Source: Pectobacterium zantedeschiae (GTDB taxonomy: Bacteria; Pseudomonadota; Gammaproteobacteria; Enterobacterales; Enterobacteriaceae). Taken from it: a stretch of 64,000 nt of DNA. How positions within the stretch are numbered: the first letter of the stretch is position 1; the number at the start of each line of letters is the position of its first letter. Shown here piece by piece: positions 49,657-59,873 of the stretch. The stretch is from NCBI RefSeq assembly GCF_004137795.1, contig NZ_NWTM01000001.1, positions 558,001 to 622,000 of the forward strand, written 5' to 3'. A program made the position numbers and the translations under genes. The notes below the pieces were generated by a model. It saw only the letters and a program-made list of their open reading frames with translations. It searched no databases and was not told where the DNA came from.

Positions 49657-50421
49657 ATGAGCGATCATGAAGCAGGGCATAAATTTCTAGCCCGATTGGG
49701 GAAAAAACGTCTGCGCCCCGGCGGCAGAAAAGCAACGGAGTGGTTGCTGAGCCAAGCGGGATTCCGGCCGGACAGCGTGGTGCTGGAAGTTGCCTGCAAT
49801 ATGGGTACCACGGCAATGGAAATCGCACGTCGTTTTGGCTGTCAGGTCATCGGCGCGGATATGGACAAAGCGGCGCTAGAGAAGGCGCAGGAAAATGTCA
49901 CAGCGAACGGTCTGGCTTCGCAGGTCACGATTATGCAGGCGAATGCGCTGGAACTGCCGTTTCCCGATAATCACTTTGACGTGGTGATTAATGAAGCCAT
50001 GCTGACGATGTATGCCGACAAGGCCAAGAGCCGTATTATTGCTGAGTATTATCGCGTGCTGAAGCCAGGTGGCCGTCTGATTACCCACGATATCATGCTG
50101 CTTTCCGAGAAGGACACCGGAGCCTTGCAGGCGGTGGAACAGATGCATAAAGCGATCAACGTACACGCCCAGCCGATGCTGCGTGAACGTTGGGTTACGC
50201 TGTTTCAAGAATGTGGTTTTAGCAAGGTCAGCTATGATAACGGCGCGATGACGCTGCTAACGCCACAAGGGCTGATTTATGATGAAGGTGTGGCCGGTGC
50301 GGCGCGTATCGTAAAAAATGCGCTGAAAAAAGAAAATCGCAGCATGTTCTTCAACATGTTTCATACCTTCCGCCGTAATCGAAATCAGCTTAACTATATC
50401 GCGGTGTGCAGCACCAAGTAA
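49657..50421 (+). CDS. Class I SAM-dependent methyltransferase
   Basis: The 254-residue protein has the Rossmann-fold order of class I methyltransferases: motif I LEVACNMGTTAMEIA (with Cys-Asn where most relatives have Gly-Cys-Gly), the acidic motif II VIGADMDKAAL, NALELPFPDNHFDVV, and YYRVLKPGGRLITHD after it. Substrate is unknown; the PGG motif and overall shape resemble UbiE/MenG-type small-molecule methyltransferases. A strong AAGGAG precedes the ATG. The Fnr-like/cupin/methyltransferase set suggests one stress-induced function. Confidence 0.87.
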   Translation: MSDHEAGHKFLARLGKKRLRPGGRKATEWLLSQAGFRPDSVVLEVACNMGTTAMEIARRFGCQVIGADMDKAALEKAQENVTANGLASQVTIMQANALELPFPDNHFDVVINEAMLTMYADKAKSRIIAEYYRVLKPGGRLITHDIMLLSEKDTGALQAVEQMHKAINVHAQPMLRERWVTLFQECGFSKVSYDNGAMTLLTPQGLIYDEGVAGAARIVKNALKKENRSMFFNMFHTFRRNRNQLNYIAVCSTK

Positions 50422-50593
50422 TGGCCGTATTCATTTTGAATGCGCCGCGGTAGCAAGGAAAAAGCGTGTAAGGCAGGCGAAATCGTTTAACATACGTGAC
50501 AACGTTTAGATATGTACCGTGCGGTTGCCGCTGTTACGGTACATGCTCTCATTGCGCTCTTTTTATTGCGCTGGACTCCTTGTTACGGTGAAC

Positions 50594-51631
50594 ATGCAGC
50601 CATTACCGCCGGGTGATATCACGCGGAAACACGCGATACAGTTGCCCCATTACAGCCAGCTAAAACAACAGCAGTGCAGACGCGATCGTCGTAGTCTCGC
50701 ACTGCTATTTGCGTTTCTTGTGCTTACGCTGGTCGTCAGTCTGTGTGCAGGAGAACGCTGGATTTGGCCGACAGCCTGGCTGGGTGACGCTCAACAACTC
50801 TTTGTCTGGCAGTTGCGTTTACCCAGAACGCTAGCTGTGATGTTGGTAGGTGCCAGTCTTGCCATGTCGGGCACGGTTATGCAGGCTGTCTTTGATAATC
50901 CGTTAGCTGAACCAGGGTTGTTGGGCGTCGCAAACGGCGCAGGCGTAGCCTTAGTGCTGACGGTGCTGCTGGGGCAGGGACTCTTACCTGTCTGGGTGTT
51001 AAGCCTGAGTGCCGTTGCTGGTGCGCTGTTGATTACCTTTCTGTTGCTTCATTTTGCCCGTCGTCATATTTCCAATACCCGTTTGTTACTCATCGGCATT
51101 GCGCTCGGGATTATCTGTAGCGCGATAATGACCTGGGCCGTGTATTTCAGTACCAGCCTCGATTTACGCCAATTGATGTACTGGATGATGGGCGGTTTCA
51201 GTGGTATTGATTGGCGACACGGCTGGTTGATGCTGACGCTATTGCCACTGCTCTTGTGGCTGAGCCGTCAGGGTGCGATGCTGAACCGGTTGATGCTGGG
51301 CGAGATTCAGGCGCGTCAGTTGGGTGTCCCAGTTTATCGCTGGCGTACGGTTTTCGTGTTGGTTATGGGCATCCAGGTTGGGCTGAGTGTGGCACTAGCC
51401 GGTATCATTGCGTTTATTGGATTGGTGATTCCGCACATGTTGCGACTGTGTGGGCTGACCGATCAGCGTTATTTATTGATCGGATGTGCATTCGCCGGTG
51501 GTGGTGTTCTTCTGCTGGCGGATACCGTTGCGCGCATTGCGTTGAGTTCAGCCGAGTTGCCGATAGGCGTGGTTACCGCTACGCTGGGATCGCCATGGTT
51601 TATCTGGTTGTTATTACGTAACCGACTGTAG
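50594..51631 (+). CDS. btuC: Vitamin B12 ABC transporter permease BtuC
   Basis: BtuC is the membrane subunit of the cobalamin importer BtuC2D2F. From ATG 50594 the protein has 345 residues and about ten membrane segments, with [42 protein letters not shown] and [13 protein letters not shown] sequence ([20 protein letters not shown]). The start is uncertain: in-frame GTG 50519 and ATG 50543 lie upstream and none has a strong ribosome site. The order btuC-btuE-btuD is as in E. coli, but ihfA is not upstream here. Confidence 0.92.
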   Translation: MQPLPPGDITRKHAIQLPHYSQLKQQQCRRDRRSLALLFAFLVLTLVVSLCAGERWIWPTAWLGDAQQLFVWQLRLPRTLAVMLVGASLAMSGTVMQAVFDNPLAEPGLLGVANGAGVALVLTVLLGQGLLPVWVLSLSAVAGALLITFLLLHFARRHISNTRLLLIGIALGIICSAIMTWAVYFSTSLDLRQLMYWMMGGFSGIDWRHGWLMLTLLPLLLWLSRQGAMLNRLMLGEIQARQLGVPVYRWRTVFVLVMGIQVGLSVALAGIIAFIGLVIPHMLRLCGLTDQRYLLIGCAFAGGGVLLLADTVARIALSSAELPIGVVTATLGSPWFIWLLLRNRL

Positions 51632-51697
51632 CGATATGTCTTGTTTTACCCACTCTTGTTTGATCAACGCTGTTTTATCACTGAAGGGAGCAAAATG

Positions 51698-52249
51698 ATG
51701 AGCACTGAAATTTATGCTATTCCGCTGACCACCATCGACGGGAAAGCGACAACGTTCGACGCGTTTAAAGGGCAGGTTGCTTTAGTCGTCAATGTCGCCT
51801 CTCAATGCGGCCTGACTAAACAATACGACGCGTTGGAAAAACTCTACGAAACCTATCGGGACAAAGGCTTGGTCGTACTGGGGTTCCCATCAAATGAATT
51901 TGCGGGGCAAGAACCAGGTTCGGAAGCAGAGATTCAGGAATTCTGCCGTGGGACGTTTGGCGTTCAGTTCCCTATGTTCAGCAAGATTGAAGTGAACGGC
52001 GAGAATCGTCATCCGCTGTACCAATTTTTGATTCGTCAGCAACCTGAGGCTAACGGCACCTGGAAGAGTGATTTTTTTGCTCGCTTGGTCAATAAAGGCC
52101 GTAAGCCTAAGAATCCAGAAGATATCCTGTGGAACTTCGAGAAGTTTCTGGTGAATCGCGAAGGGCGAGTGATTGAGCGCTTTGCACCGGATATGTCGCC
52201 TGACCATGACACCATCGTGAAAGCGATAGAAGAGGCGTTGGCAAAATAA
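51698..52249 (+). CDS. btuE: Glutathione/thioredoxin peroxidase BtuE
   Basis: BtuE reduces peroxides and is not needed for B12 transport despite its place in the operon. The 183-residue glutathione peroxidase-fold protein has the peroxidatic C37 in NVASQCGLTKQY, the Trp of ILWNFEKFLV and a second Cys in IQEFCRGTFGVQFP for resolution. The FPSNEFAGQEPGS motif has Ser where most relatives, including E. coli BtuE, have Cys. GAAGGGAG stands 7 bases before this ATG (4 before the ATG just ahead of it). Confidence 0.92.
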   Translation: MSTEIYAIPLTTIDGKATTFDAFKGQVALVVNVASQCGLTKQYDALEKLYETYRDKGLVVLGFPSNEFAGQEPGSEAEIQEFCRGTFGVQFPMFSKIEVNGENRHPLYQFLIRQQPEANGTWKSDFFARLVNKGRKPKNPEDILWNFEKFLVNREGRVIERFAPDMSPDHDTIVKAIEEALAK

Positions 52250-52252
52250 TTG

Positions 52253-53026
52253 ATGCCGCAGACTTCCCCGGTATTGCAACTGCGGCAGGCCAGCGTCTTG
52301 CCGCGTTTATCGCCAACAACAGCGGAATTTCATCGCGGTGAACTGCTGCATATTATCGGTCCGAATGGCGCAGGAAAGAGCACCTTGCTGGCAAGAGCGG
52401 CTGGGCTGCTGGCAGGTGACGGCGAGGTCTATCTGGCCGGCACGGCGCTGTCGCAGTATACGGCAGCGGATTTAGCCGTTCAACGCGCCTATCTGGCACA
52501 GCAGCAACCACCGCTGGCGCTGATGCCAGTATTTCAGTATTGGCAACTGCATCAACCACCGCTGGCTCAGGAGTTCGCGGTTGAACAGGTGGTGCATTTT
52601 CTGGCGGAACGTCTGATGTTAACCGATAAGTTGGCGCGTCCGCTCACGCAGCTATCGGGCGGCGAGTGGCAGCGCGTTCGGCTGGTGGCGGCGTTGTTAC
52701 AGATTTGGCCGACGATCAACCCGCATGCGCGACTGCTGCTGCTGGACGAACCCACCACCAGCCTGGATGTGGCTCAGCAAGTGGCATTGGATTCACTACT
52801 GGGCGAACTCTGTCGTTTAGGCATTGCCATCGTGGTTTGCGCTCACGATCTTAACCACAGCGCCCATCATGCGGATCGCGTGTGGCTGCTGTCGGCGGGC
52901 GTTCTGGTGGCACAGGGGGATACGGCGGATGTCATGCTGCCGGAGGTGTTGTCTCCTGTGTTCGGTGTTGCGTTTCAACGGCACGTGGTTGATGGCCGAA
53001 ACTGGATCATGACTCGCAGCGCCTAA
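52253..53026 (+). CDS. btuD: Vitamin B12 ABC transporter ATP-binding protein BtuD
   Basis: BtuD powers the cobalamin importer. The 257-residue ATPase has Walker [14 protein letters not shown], the Q-loop AQQQPPLALMPV, signature LSGGEWQRVRL and Walker B LLLLDEPTTSLDVAQQ. The ATG lies just 3 bases after the btuE stop. btuF and the receptor gene btuB are not in this window. Confidence 0.94.
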   Translation: MPQTSPVLQLRQASVLPRLSPTTAEFHRGELLHIIGPNGAGKSTLLARAAGLLAGDGEVYLAGTALSQYTAADLAVQRAYLAQQQPPLALMPVFQYWQLHQPPLAQEFAVEQVVHFLAERLMLTDKLARPLTQLSGGEWQRVRLVAALLQIWPTINPHARLLLLDEPTTSLDVAQQVALDSLLGELCRLGIAIVVCAHDLNHSAHHADRVWLLSAGVLVAQGDTADVMLPEVLSPVFGVAFQRHVVDGRNWIMTRSA

Positions 53027-53174
53027 CCGTTATAGAGAGAATCGGCGTCGTCATAAAATAGGAAAAATCGCCTTTACTTGCCAGTCACACTAATTAAACG
53101 CTAAATTAATCCAATACCTAGCATTTTCGAACGCTAGAGGTTCATGGCCTCGGCGATTTTTATGGTAATCGCGC

Positions 53175-53687
53175 ATGATACGTTTACGGCCTGGTTTGAC
53201 TCTACGACCGAGTTTGATCTTACGATACAGTTTGCTCCTCGCCAGCCTGATTTTGGTCGGCTGTAGCAGTAGTCGGCATAATAACCCGCCGCCGAATGCG
53301 CGTCTGAGCGATTCGATCATGGTGATGGTGCAGCTAAACGATCAACTGGGGCAATGGTACAGAACGCCTTATCGCTATGGTGGCTTGGATCGTAACGGCG
53401 TCGATTGCTCCGGTTTCGTCTACCTGACGTTCCGCGATAAGTTTGGTATGCAACTGCCACGCACTACGGAAGAGCAAACCGAATTGGGTCAACGCATTGA
53501 CCGCGATAATCTGTTACCGGGTGATCTGGTCTTTTTCAAAACGGGCAGCGGCAGTAGTGGGCTGCACGTTGGTATTTATGATAAAGACGACCAGTTTATT
53601 CACGCTTCCACCAGTCAGGGCGTCATCCGCTCGTCGTTGGATAACGTATATTGGAAACGGGCTTACTGGCAGGCCCGCCGCATCTAA
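53175..53687 (+). CDS. nlpC: NlpC/P60-family lipoprotein peptidase
   Basis: NlpC is a putative murein DL-endopeptidase. The 170-residue protein has a long N-terminal region ending in the lipobox ILVGC (Cys30) and an NlpC/P60 domain with the catalytic C78 in NGVDCSGFVYLTF. The His of GLHVGIYD and a third polar residue in QFIHASTSQGV follow. It is longer than E. coli NlpC (154) only before the lipobox. The order btuD-nlpC is shared with E. coli. Confidence 0.93.
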   Translation: MIRLRPGLTLRPSLILRYSLLLASLILVGCSSSRHNNPPPNARLSDSIMVMVQLNDQLGQWYRTPYRYGGLDRNGVDCSGFVYLTFRDKFGMQLPRTTEEQTELGQRIDRDNLLPGDLVFFKTGSGSSGLHVGIYDKDDQFIHASTSQGVIRSSLDNVYWKRAYWQARRI

Positions 53688-53723
53688 TTCCTTCCTTATT
53701 TTGTTTACAGCATGGAGTTGCTC

Positions 53724-54746
53724 ATGTCTTCGTCCTCTCTGCGTTTACTTATTTCTGACTCTTACGATCCCTGGTTTAATCTGGCCGTGGAGGAGTGCAT
53801 TTTTCGCCAGATGCCCACCACACAACGGGTGCTGTTTTTGTGGCGGAATGCAGAAACTGTCGTCATTGGCCGCGCCCAGAACCCGTGGAAAGAGTGCAAT
53901 ACGCGGCGGATGGAAGAGGATGGTATCAAGCTGGCACGCCGCAGCAGCGGCGGCGGGGCGGTCTTTCACGATCTCGGCAATACCTGTTTTACCTTTATGG
54001 CCGGAAAACCAGAATACGATAAAAGCGTCTCAACGCAGATTGTTCTGGATGCACTCAGTTCACTGGGGTTAAAGGCCAGTGCATCTGGGCGTAACGATCT
54101 GGTGGTGGAAACCGCTGACGGCGTACGCAAGGTGTCTGGCTCTGCGTATCGAGAAACTAAAGATCGCGGTTTCCATCACGGCACATTGCTGCTGAACGCA
54201 GATCTCAATCGTTTAGCTGATTACCTAAATCCAGACCTCAAAAAGCTACAGGCGAAAGGGATTACGTCTGTACGTTCTCGTGTTGCCAATCTGGTGGAAT
54301 TACTGCCTTCTGTCGATCATCAGGTGATCTGTCAGGCCGTGACGCAATCCTTCTTTGATTATTTTGGCGAACAGTGCGAACCGGAAATCATTTCGCCTTC
54401 TGCTTACCCCGATTTACCAGGGTTCAGCGAACAGTTTGCACGTCAAAGCAGTTGGGAATGGAATTTCGGTCAGGCACCGGATTTCTCGCATTTACTGGAT
54501 AACCGATTTACCTGGGGTGGTGTTGAATTACATTTCGATGTGGAGCGCGGCGTGATTGTTCGGGCGCAGATTTATACCGATAGCCTGAATCCGACGCCAT
54601 TAGAAGCACTGGCGTCTGTATTACAGGGAACGGCATATCGCCCGGAAGCCTTGGCGGCCGTGTGTCAGAAACTGATTACCACCTTTCCCGAACAGCAAAA
54701 CGAATTGCAGGAGCTAGCGGACTGGCTGGCGCAAAGCCTACGCTAG
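53724..54746 (+). CDS. lplA: Lipoate-protein ligase A
   Basis: LplA attaches free lipoate to the lipoyl domains of pyruvate and 2-oxoglutarate dehydrogenases and the glycine cleavage system through a lipoyl-AMP intermediate. The 340-residue protein has [15 protein letters not shown], the [20 protein letters not shown] region with the catalytic Lys, and the C-terminal accessory domain. ATG 53724 has GGAG 6 bases upstream; ATG 53712 would place that site inside the gene. In E. coli lplA is elsewhere on the map, so its place after nlpC differs. Confidence 0.94.
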   Translation: MSSSSLRLLISDSYDPWFNLAVEECIFRQMPTTQRVLFLWRNAETVVIGRAQNPWKECNTRRMEEDGIKLARRSSGGGAVFHDLGNTCFTFMAGKPEYDKSVSTQIVLDALSSLGLKASASGRNDLVVETADGVRKVSGSAYRETKDRGFHHGTLLLNADLNRLADYLNPDLKKLQAKGITSVRSRVANLVELLPSVDHQVICQAVTQSFFDYFGEQCEPEIISPSAYPDLPGFSEQFARQSSWEWNFGQAPDFSHLLDNRFTWGGVELHFDVERGVIVRAQIYTDSLNPTPLEALASVLQGTAYRPEALAAVCQKLITTFPEQQNELQELADWLAQSLR

Positions 54747-54881
54747 ATCGTGTGTCGGACTCTGAATAAACTGGCTGCATGACAGAAAAGCGCTTTTCGT
54801 GCGTTATGCGAGCAAGCGCTGTGGATTTGCCTATAATAATAACGTAATGTGATTATTATTTATTCTGTGTAGTACAGAGTC

Positions 54882-55607
54882 ATGCGCATCCATCTTGCTG
54901 TTGATTACACCAGTGATTATGTTTTTTGGCCGATATTTAGGTTGGATGGAACGCTATTGGCTGTTGAGATGATAAGCCATTTTAACGGCCTTGCGGGCAA
55001 GTTGAGTATGCCTGCCGATATTCTTCTCATGCAGTTAAGCCCACGACAACAACATGATTTTATTCATGAACAGCTTCTTTTTATCAAAGAAAAATCCGCA
55101 TGGTTTATCGATAACCACATTCAACTGGTGCTAAAAGTAGGACGTCAGATAACAGAGATTTTAATTAAATCCGACGTACTGCGTGGCGAAATCAAGCACC
55201 TCGATTTTGTTTTGTTAGAGATTAATGAGTTTTTCCCGCAGCTATCGGAGGGAAAAGAAAACGCAGCGCTGCTCAATCTGAGTCAATCCGTTCCTTTATG
55301 GTTAGATAATTTTGGTTCTGGAAGGAGCACGCTTAAACCTTTGCACGATGGGTTAGTGCGTGGCGTGAAGCTGGATCGTCAGTTTATCGGGCAGCTTTTA
55401 TCGCGCCCGACCAATACGTTGATGATGGAACCGTTATTACGGACAATTAAAAACAGTTATTCAGGTATTAGCATCGTTGCCAAGGAGATCGATACTTTGG
55501 CGATCCTGAATAAAATGAAACAGTTGAACATTGATGCCGTTCAAGGGCAGATGTGGCCCGCTGTGCATTTCGAGCGACTTGAGCAGCGTACGGCGCTTAT
55601 CGGCTAA
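54882..55607 (+). CDS. rflP: Degenerate EAL protein YdiV, anti-FlhDC factor
   Basis: YdiV (RflP) in E. coli and Salmonella binds the flagellar master regulator FlhD4C2 and promotes its loss, so it lowers motility. The 241-residue protein has an EAL-like fold without the catalytic motif: VEMISHF stands at the place of EAL, LEINEFFPQLSEGK and LDNFGSGRSTLKPLHDG follow as in YdiV. It should not cut cyclic di-GMP. A TATAAT box lies near 54832. Its place between nlpC and selO agrees with E. coli ydiV. Confidence 0.87.
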   Translation: MRIHLAVDYTSDYVFWPIFRLDGTLLAVEMISHFNGLAGKLSMPADILLMQLSPRQQHDFIHEQLLFIKEKSAWFIDNHIQLVLKVGRQITEILIKSDVLRGEIKHLDFVLLEINEFFPQLSEGKENAALLNLSQSVPLWLDNFGSGRSTLKPLHDGLVRGVKLDRQFIGQLLSRPTNTLMMEPLLRTIKNSYSGISIVAKEIDTLAILNKMKQLNIDAVQGQMWPAVHFERLEQRTALIG

Positions 55608-55792
55608 TTCAATATATTCAGCGTGTTCGGGGCGATAGTTCCTCCTGAATATAAGCGGTGAAAATAATACCCCTGTGTTTCCTCCGTGTTAATTTCATCG
55701 CCATCCCTCTACACTTTCGACATACCCGTTAGTCGTTGTGTGGTGAGCGTATGGCTCTCTTCACCTGAACAGGGTGGTACTAGGGAGACAGG

Positions 55793-57244
55793 ATGCAGCA
55801 AACACCGTTATTCAAAAATCACTACTTTCATCAACTGCCGGGATTTTATACCGCGCTACAGCCGACGCCGTTGCATGGCGCTCGCCTGCTTTATCACAGT
55901 GAAGGATTGGCCGCAGAGCTTGGCTTGTCTCCCGACTGGTTTACGCCAGAACAGGATGACGTCTGGAGCGGTGCGCGTTTGCTGCCGGGAATGGAGCCGC
56001 TGGCGCAGGTTTATAGCGGCCATCAGTTTGGCATGTGGGCTGGTCAACTGGGCGATGGGCGCGGCATCTTGCTGGGGGAACAACAGCTGGCGGATGGCCG
56101 CAGCATGGACTGGCACCTGAAAGGGGCGGGGTTAACACCGTATTCGCGTATGGGTGATGGTCGTGCCGTGCTGCGTTCGGCGATACGCGAATTTCTCGCC
56201 TCGGAAGCGATGCACCATCTGGGGATTCCCACGACACGGGCATTGACGATTGCCACCAGCGAACATCCAGTGCAGCGTGAGCAGGAAGAAAAGGGCGCCA
56301 TGCTGCTGCGCGTGGCGGAGAGCCATGTGCGATTCGGTCATTTTGAACACTTCTATTATCGTCGTGAGCCGGAGAAGGTGCGGCAGTTGGCTGAGTATGT
56401 GATTGCTCGTCATTGGCCTGAGTGGGAAAACGACGAGCGTCGCTATGAGCTGTGGTTTGGCGATGTGGTTGAGCGTACCGCACGGCTGATTACTCATTGG
56501 CAGGCGGTTGGGTTCTCACACGGTGTAATGAACACGGACAACATGTCGATTCTGGGGCTGACCATCGACTACGGTCCTTATGGTTTTCTAGATGCTTATC
56601 AGCCGGACTTCATTTGCAATCACTCTGACCATCGCGGTCGCTATGCGTTTGATAATCAGCCTGCCGTAGGGTTGTGGAACTTGCATCGCCTGGCACAGGC
56701 GCTGTCGGGGCTGATGGATACTGACACGCTGGAGCGCGCGCTTGCTCGCTATGAACCGGCGCTGATGCAACACTATGGCACGCTGATGCGCGCCAAGCTG
56801 GGGTTGTTTACCGCGAGTTCTGAAGATAATGATGTGCTGGTTGGGCTGTTGCGCCTGATGCAGCAGGAAGGCAGCGATTACACCCGTACGTTCCGATTGC
56901 TGGCAGACAGCGAGAAACAGGCATCCTCCTCACCGCTCCGTGACGAGTTCATCGACAGGACGGCGTTTGATAGCTGGTTTGCCATTTATCGCCAAAGGCT
57001 GATGCAGGAAGGTCAGGGCGATGAGGAGCGTCGTCGGCTGATGAATGCGACGAACCCGAAATATATTCTGCGTAATTATCTGGCGCAAATGGCGATTGAG
57101 CGGGCTGAACATGATGACATCAGCGTGCTGGCACGTCTGCATCAGGTGCTGTGTCAGCCATTTGACGAACAGCCGGAAAGCAATGATTTGGCGGCGTTAC
57201 CGCCAGAATGGGGTAAGCATCTGGAGATATCCTGCTCCAGCTAA
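55793..57244 (+). CDS. selO: Protein adenylyltransferase SelO
   Basis: SelO (YdiU) is a pseudokinase that transfers AMP from ATP to proteins and helps against oxidative stress. The 483-residue protein has [13 protein letters not shown], the [20 protein letters not shown] core with the ATP-binding lysine, the [21 protein letters not shown] catalytic loop and a C-terminal SCSS end. Animal SelO has selenocysteine at that Cys. The gene is convergent with hmuV, with only 19 bases between stops. Confidence 0.95.
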   Translation: MQQTPLFKNHYFHQLPGFYTALQPTPLHGARLLYHSEGLAAELGLSPDWFTPEQDDVWSGARLLPGMEPLAQVYSGHQFGMWAGQLGDGRGILLGEQQLADGRSMDWHLKGAGLTPYSRMGDGRAVLRSAIREFLASEAMHHLGIPTTRALTIATSEHPVQREQEEKGAMLLRVAESHVRFGHFEHFYYRREPEKVRQLAEYVIARHWPEWENDERRYELWFGDVVERTARLITHWQAVGFSHGVMNTDNMSILGLTIDYGPYGFLDAYQPDFICNHSDHRGRYAFDNQPAVGLWNLHRLAQALSGLMDTDTLERALARYEPALMQHYGTLMRAKLGLFTASSEDNDVLVGLLRLMQQEGSDYTRTFRLLADSEKQASSSPLRDEFIDRTAFDSWFAIYRQRLMQEGQGDEERRRLMNATNPKYILRNYLAQMAIERAEHDDISVLARLHQVLCQPFDEQPESNDLAALPPEWGKHLEISCSS

Positions 57245-57263
57245 GCCGGAGCAGGGGGACAGA

Positions 57264-58061
57264 TTATTGGCGCAGGTAAACCTGTGGGATGGCGTAGTCA
57301 GGATGCGAACCCACGCTAAGATCGGCGCGATACCAGTGGGCTAACGTCTCTGCCTGTAGAACGTGCTCAGGTGAGCCCTGTGCGACCAGTTTGCCTTCGT
57401 GCAGCAGTAGAATTCGGTCAGCATACAGCGCCGCCAGATTCAGATCGTGCAGGACACAGCACACGGATAACGGCTGTTCACGCGTGAGCTGCTTGAGCAG
57501 TCGCAAAAGGTGCTGCTGATGGTACAGATCCAGCGCCGAGGTGGGTTCATCGAGAAATAACCAGCCCGGCGTCGGTTCTGGATGCCACAGTTGCGCCAGC
57601 ACACGAGCCAGTTGTACGCGCTGTTGCTCTCCGCCGGAAAGATGACGATAGTCGCGTGTTGCCAGTTCCAGACAGCCCGTTTGCGCCATGACCTGTTGAA
57701 CCACGTCATCATTTTTCGGGTAGCGCCCATGGGGAGAACGACCCATCGCGACGACATCCCGCACGCTAAACGCAAACGCCATACCGCTATACTGACGCAT
57801 CACTGCACGTGTTTTCGCCAGTGCACCGGGTTGCCAGTGAGAAAAGGGTTGCCCGGCTAACAGGCACTCACCTTCATCTGGCGTCAAATAGCCTGTCAGT
57901 AAACGGAGCAGGGTCGATTTCCCCGCGCCGTTAGGACCAATAATTGCTACGATTTCCCCACAATTCAGCTCTAGAGAAACATCATCGGTCAGATAGCGGC
58001 CGTTGGTCTGAAAGCGCAGATTGTGGGCGACTAATGTCCGGTCAAGCGCTGAGTCAGTCAT
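57264..58061 (-). CDS. hmuV: Haem ABC transporter ATP-binding protein
   Basis: HmuV powers haem import across the inner membrane. The 265-residue ATPase has Walker [15 protein letters not shown], signature [15 protein letters not shown] and Walker [12 protein letters not shown], with the HmuV-typical [20 protein letters not shown]. Its start overlaps the hmuU end by 8 bases. It is the last gene of hmuSTUV. Confidence 0.94.
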   Translation of the reverse strand: MTDSALDRTLVAHNLRFQTNGRYLTDDVSLELNCGEIVAIIGPNGAGKSTLLRLLTGYLTPDEGECLLAGQPFSHWQPGALAKTRAVMRQYSGMAFAFSVRDVVAMGRSPHGRYPKNDDVVQQVMAQTGCLELATRDYRHLSGGEQQRVQLARVLAQLWHPEPTPGWLFLDEPTSALDLYHQQHLLRLLKQLTREQPLSVCCVLHDLNLAALYADRILLLHEGKLVAQGSPEHVLQAETLAHWYRADLSVGSHPDYAIPQVYLRQ

Positions 58062-59058
58062 TGCCGCGTCCTTTATGCTGAACGATCAGCCATAAGAAAT
58101 AGGGGCCGCCAATCAGGCTGCTCAACAGGCCAACAGGCATTTCTGCCGGAGAAAGTAACGTGCGTGCCAGCGTATCGGCAAACAACAACAGGCAGGCACC
58201 GCCGAGGATAGAGCCGGGAAGGAGCCAGCGGTGATCGGCACCCAGATGCATGCGCATCAGGTGTGGGATGATGAGCCCGATAAACCCGATCACGCCGCTG
58301 ACTGCCACCGCCACGCCAACCAGCAGCGAACTCAGCAACAGTAGCGTGTACTTGGTACGCTTCACGTTAACGCCAAGGTAGTGCGCTTCTTCATCCCCTA
58401 ATTGCAATATGTTCAAACGGCGTGCGTAATATAAGGTGGCGATCATCGCGGGAATGACGAGCGTACTGGCGACGAGCAGCATTGGCCACTGTGCCTGTCC
58501 GAGACTCCCCATACCCCACAGTGAGAACTGGCGCAGTTGTTGATCGGTGCTGATGTAGGTTAAGACGCCGATGAGGGCAAGACACAGCGCATTGAGCGCA
58601 ATGCCTGCTAGCAGCAGCCGTGTTAATCCACCCTGTTCGGAACGGCTGAGTATAAAGATGATGGCCGTAATCGCCAGACTACCCGCAAAGGCGGCGAACA
58701 TCGGACCATAAAGCGCTAACAGAGGAGGCAGACCGAGAGGCAACACGATAGTCAGCGCTACGCAAAGGGCGGCACCGCTGCTGATACCCAGCAGGCCTGG
58801 GTCAGCGAGCGGATTACGAAATAGCCCTTGCATAATCGCGCCTGAACAGGACAACGCACCGCCGACGAGTATCGCCAGCAGCACGCGGGGAACGCGGATA
58901 TTCAGCCAAATATGCCAGATTGGATCGTCAAACGGCGTCTGCCAGAGCATCTTTAGCGATAGGCTCAGTGCGCCCATATTGGCGGCACCGACCATCAGTG
59001 CCACCATCAGTAACAGCAGTGCGATCAACCAAGAGCGCGGGTGAAACCGTGATGTCAT
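58054..59058 (-). CDS. hmuU: Haem ABC transporter permease
   Basis: HmuU is the FecCD-type permease of the haem importer. The 334-residue protein has about ten membrane segments and the family motifs [39 protein letters not shown] and [20 protein letters not shown]. It overlaps hmuT and hmuV by 4 and 8 bases. A homologous but distinct permease, BtuC, is in the same window. Confidence 0.94.
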   Translation of the reverse strand: MTSRFHPRSWLIALLLLMVALMVGAANMGALSLSLKMLWQTPFDDPIWHIWLNIRVPRVLLAILVGGALSCSGAIMQGLFRNPLADPGLLGISSGAALCVALTIVLPLGLPPLLALYGPMFAAFAGSLAITAIIFILSRSEQGGLTRLLLAGIALNALCLALIGVLTYISTDQQLRQFSLWGMGSLGQAQWPMLLVASTLVIPAMIATLYYARRLNILQLGDEEAHYLGVNVKRTKYTLLLLSSLLVGVAVAVSGVIGFIGLIIPHLMRMHLGADHRWLLPGSILGGACLLLFADTLARTLLSPAEMPVGLLSSLIGGPYFLWLIVQHKGRGND

Positions 59059-59873
59059 TTTATCGCTTCGGCTGTCTGACGCAGCGTTGCCATCAGCGCT
59101 GGGGTTTCGAGCGTAAAGCCGAGCATCGCCATATCATCGACCACTAACAGACGCTTGTTCTTACCCGCTGGCGTCAGTTCCAGACCCGGTAATTTCCAGA
59201 CCTGTGCGTCGCCGCCCAGCGTTTTCAGCCCCTGACTGGAAATCAGAATCAGATCGGGTGCACTGGCAATCACGCCTTCCTGCGACAACGGCTGGTAGCG
59301 CTCAACATTTTGCATGGCATTTTTCAAACCTGCACCGCGGATGATGGTGTCTGGCGGGGTATTTTTACCCGCTGCCAGCGCGGTCATGCCGCCGTGGCTG
59401 AGAATGAAAAGCACGTTAACGGGCAATGGTGACGTTTTTACTGCCGCTAATTTCTGCTGATAGGCTTCCGTCAGTTTTTTACCTTCAGCCTCTTTTCCTA
59501 GCGTCTGAGCGATAGCACTGATTTTCTTCGGCACGGCATCCAGAGACGGCTCGGCAGTCACATGAACCACTTTGGTACCGCTGTCTGCGACCTGTTGAAG
59601 GGTGAGCGATGGCTGAGACAGATCGCTGGCAACAACCAGCGAAGGTTTCATTGCCAGAATACCTTCGGTATTGAGGTGGCGCATGTAGCCGACATCAGGC
59701 AATTTCTTCACCGCTTCCGGGTGCAGACTGGTGCTGTCGCGTGCAACCAAATTTTTCTCTGCACCTAGTGCGTAGATAATTTCCGTGACGTCGCCGCCGA
59801 TAGAAACGACACGTTCAGCAGCAGACACTCCCAGCGGGAGTGTTAATAACAGGGGGAATAGCCAGTTTTTCAT
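59055..59873 (-). CDS. hmuT: Haem-binding periplasmic protein
   Basis: HmuT receives haem in the periplasm and delivers it to HmuU. The 272-residue protein has a signal peptide (MKNWLFPLLLTLPLGVSA, cleavage near residue 18) and a type III binding-protein fold. RVVSIGGDVTEIIYALGAE and VARDSTSLHPEAVKKLPDVG carry the Tyr-rich and conserved DSTS segments of haem binders. Its ends overlap hmuS and hmuU by 4 bases each. Confidence 0.93.
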   Translation of the reverse strand: MKNWLFPLLLTLPLGVSAAERVVSIGGDVTEIIYALGAEKNLVARDSTSLHPEAVKKLPDVGYMRHLNTEGILAMKPSLVVASDLSQPSLTLQQVADSGTKVVHVTAEPSLDAVPKKISAIAQTLGKEAEGKKLTEAYQQKLAAVKTSPLPVNVLFILSHGGMTALAAGKNTPPDTIIRGAGLKNAMQNVERYQPLSQEGVIASAPDLILISSQGLKTLGGDAQVWKLPGLELTPAGKNKRLLVVDDMAMLGFTLETPALMATLRQTAEAIK

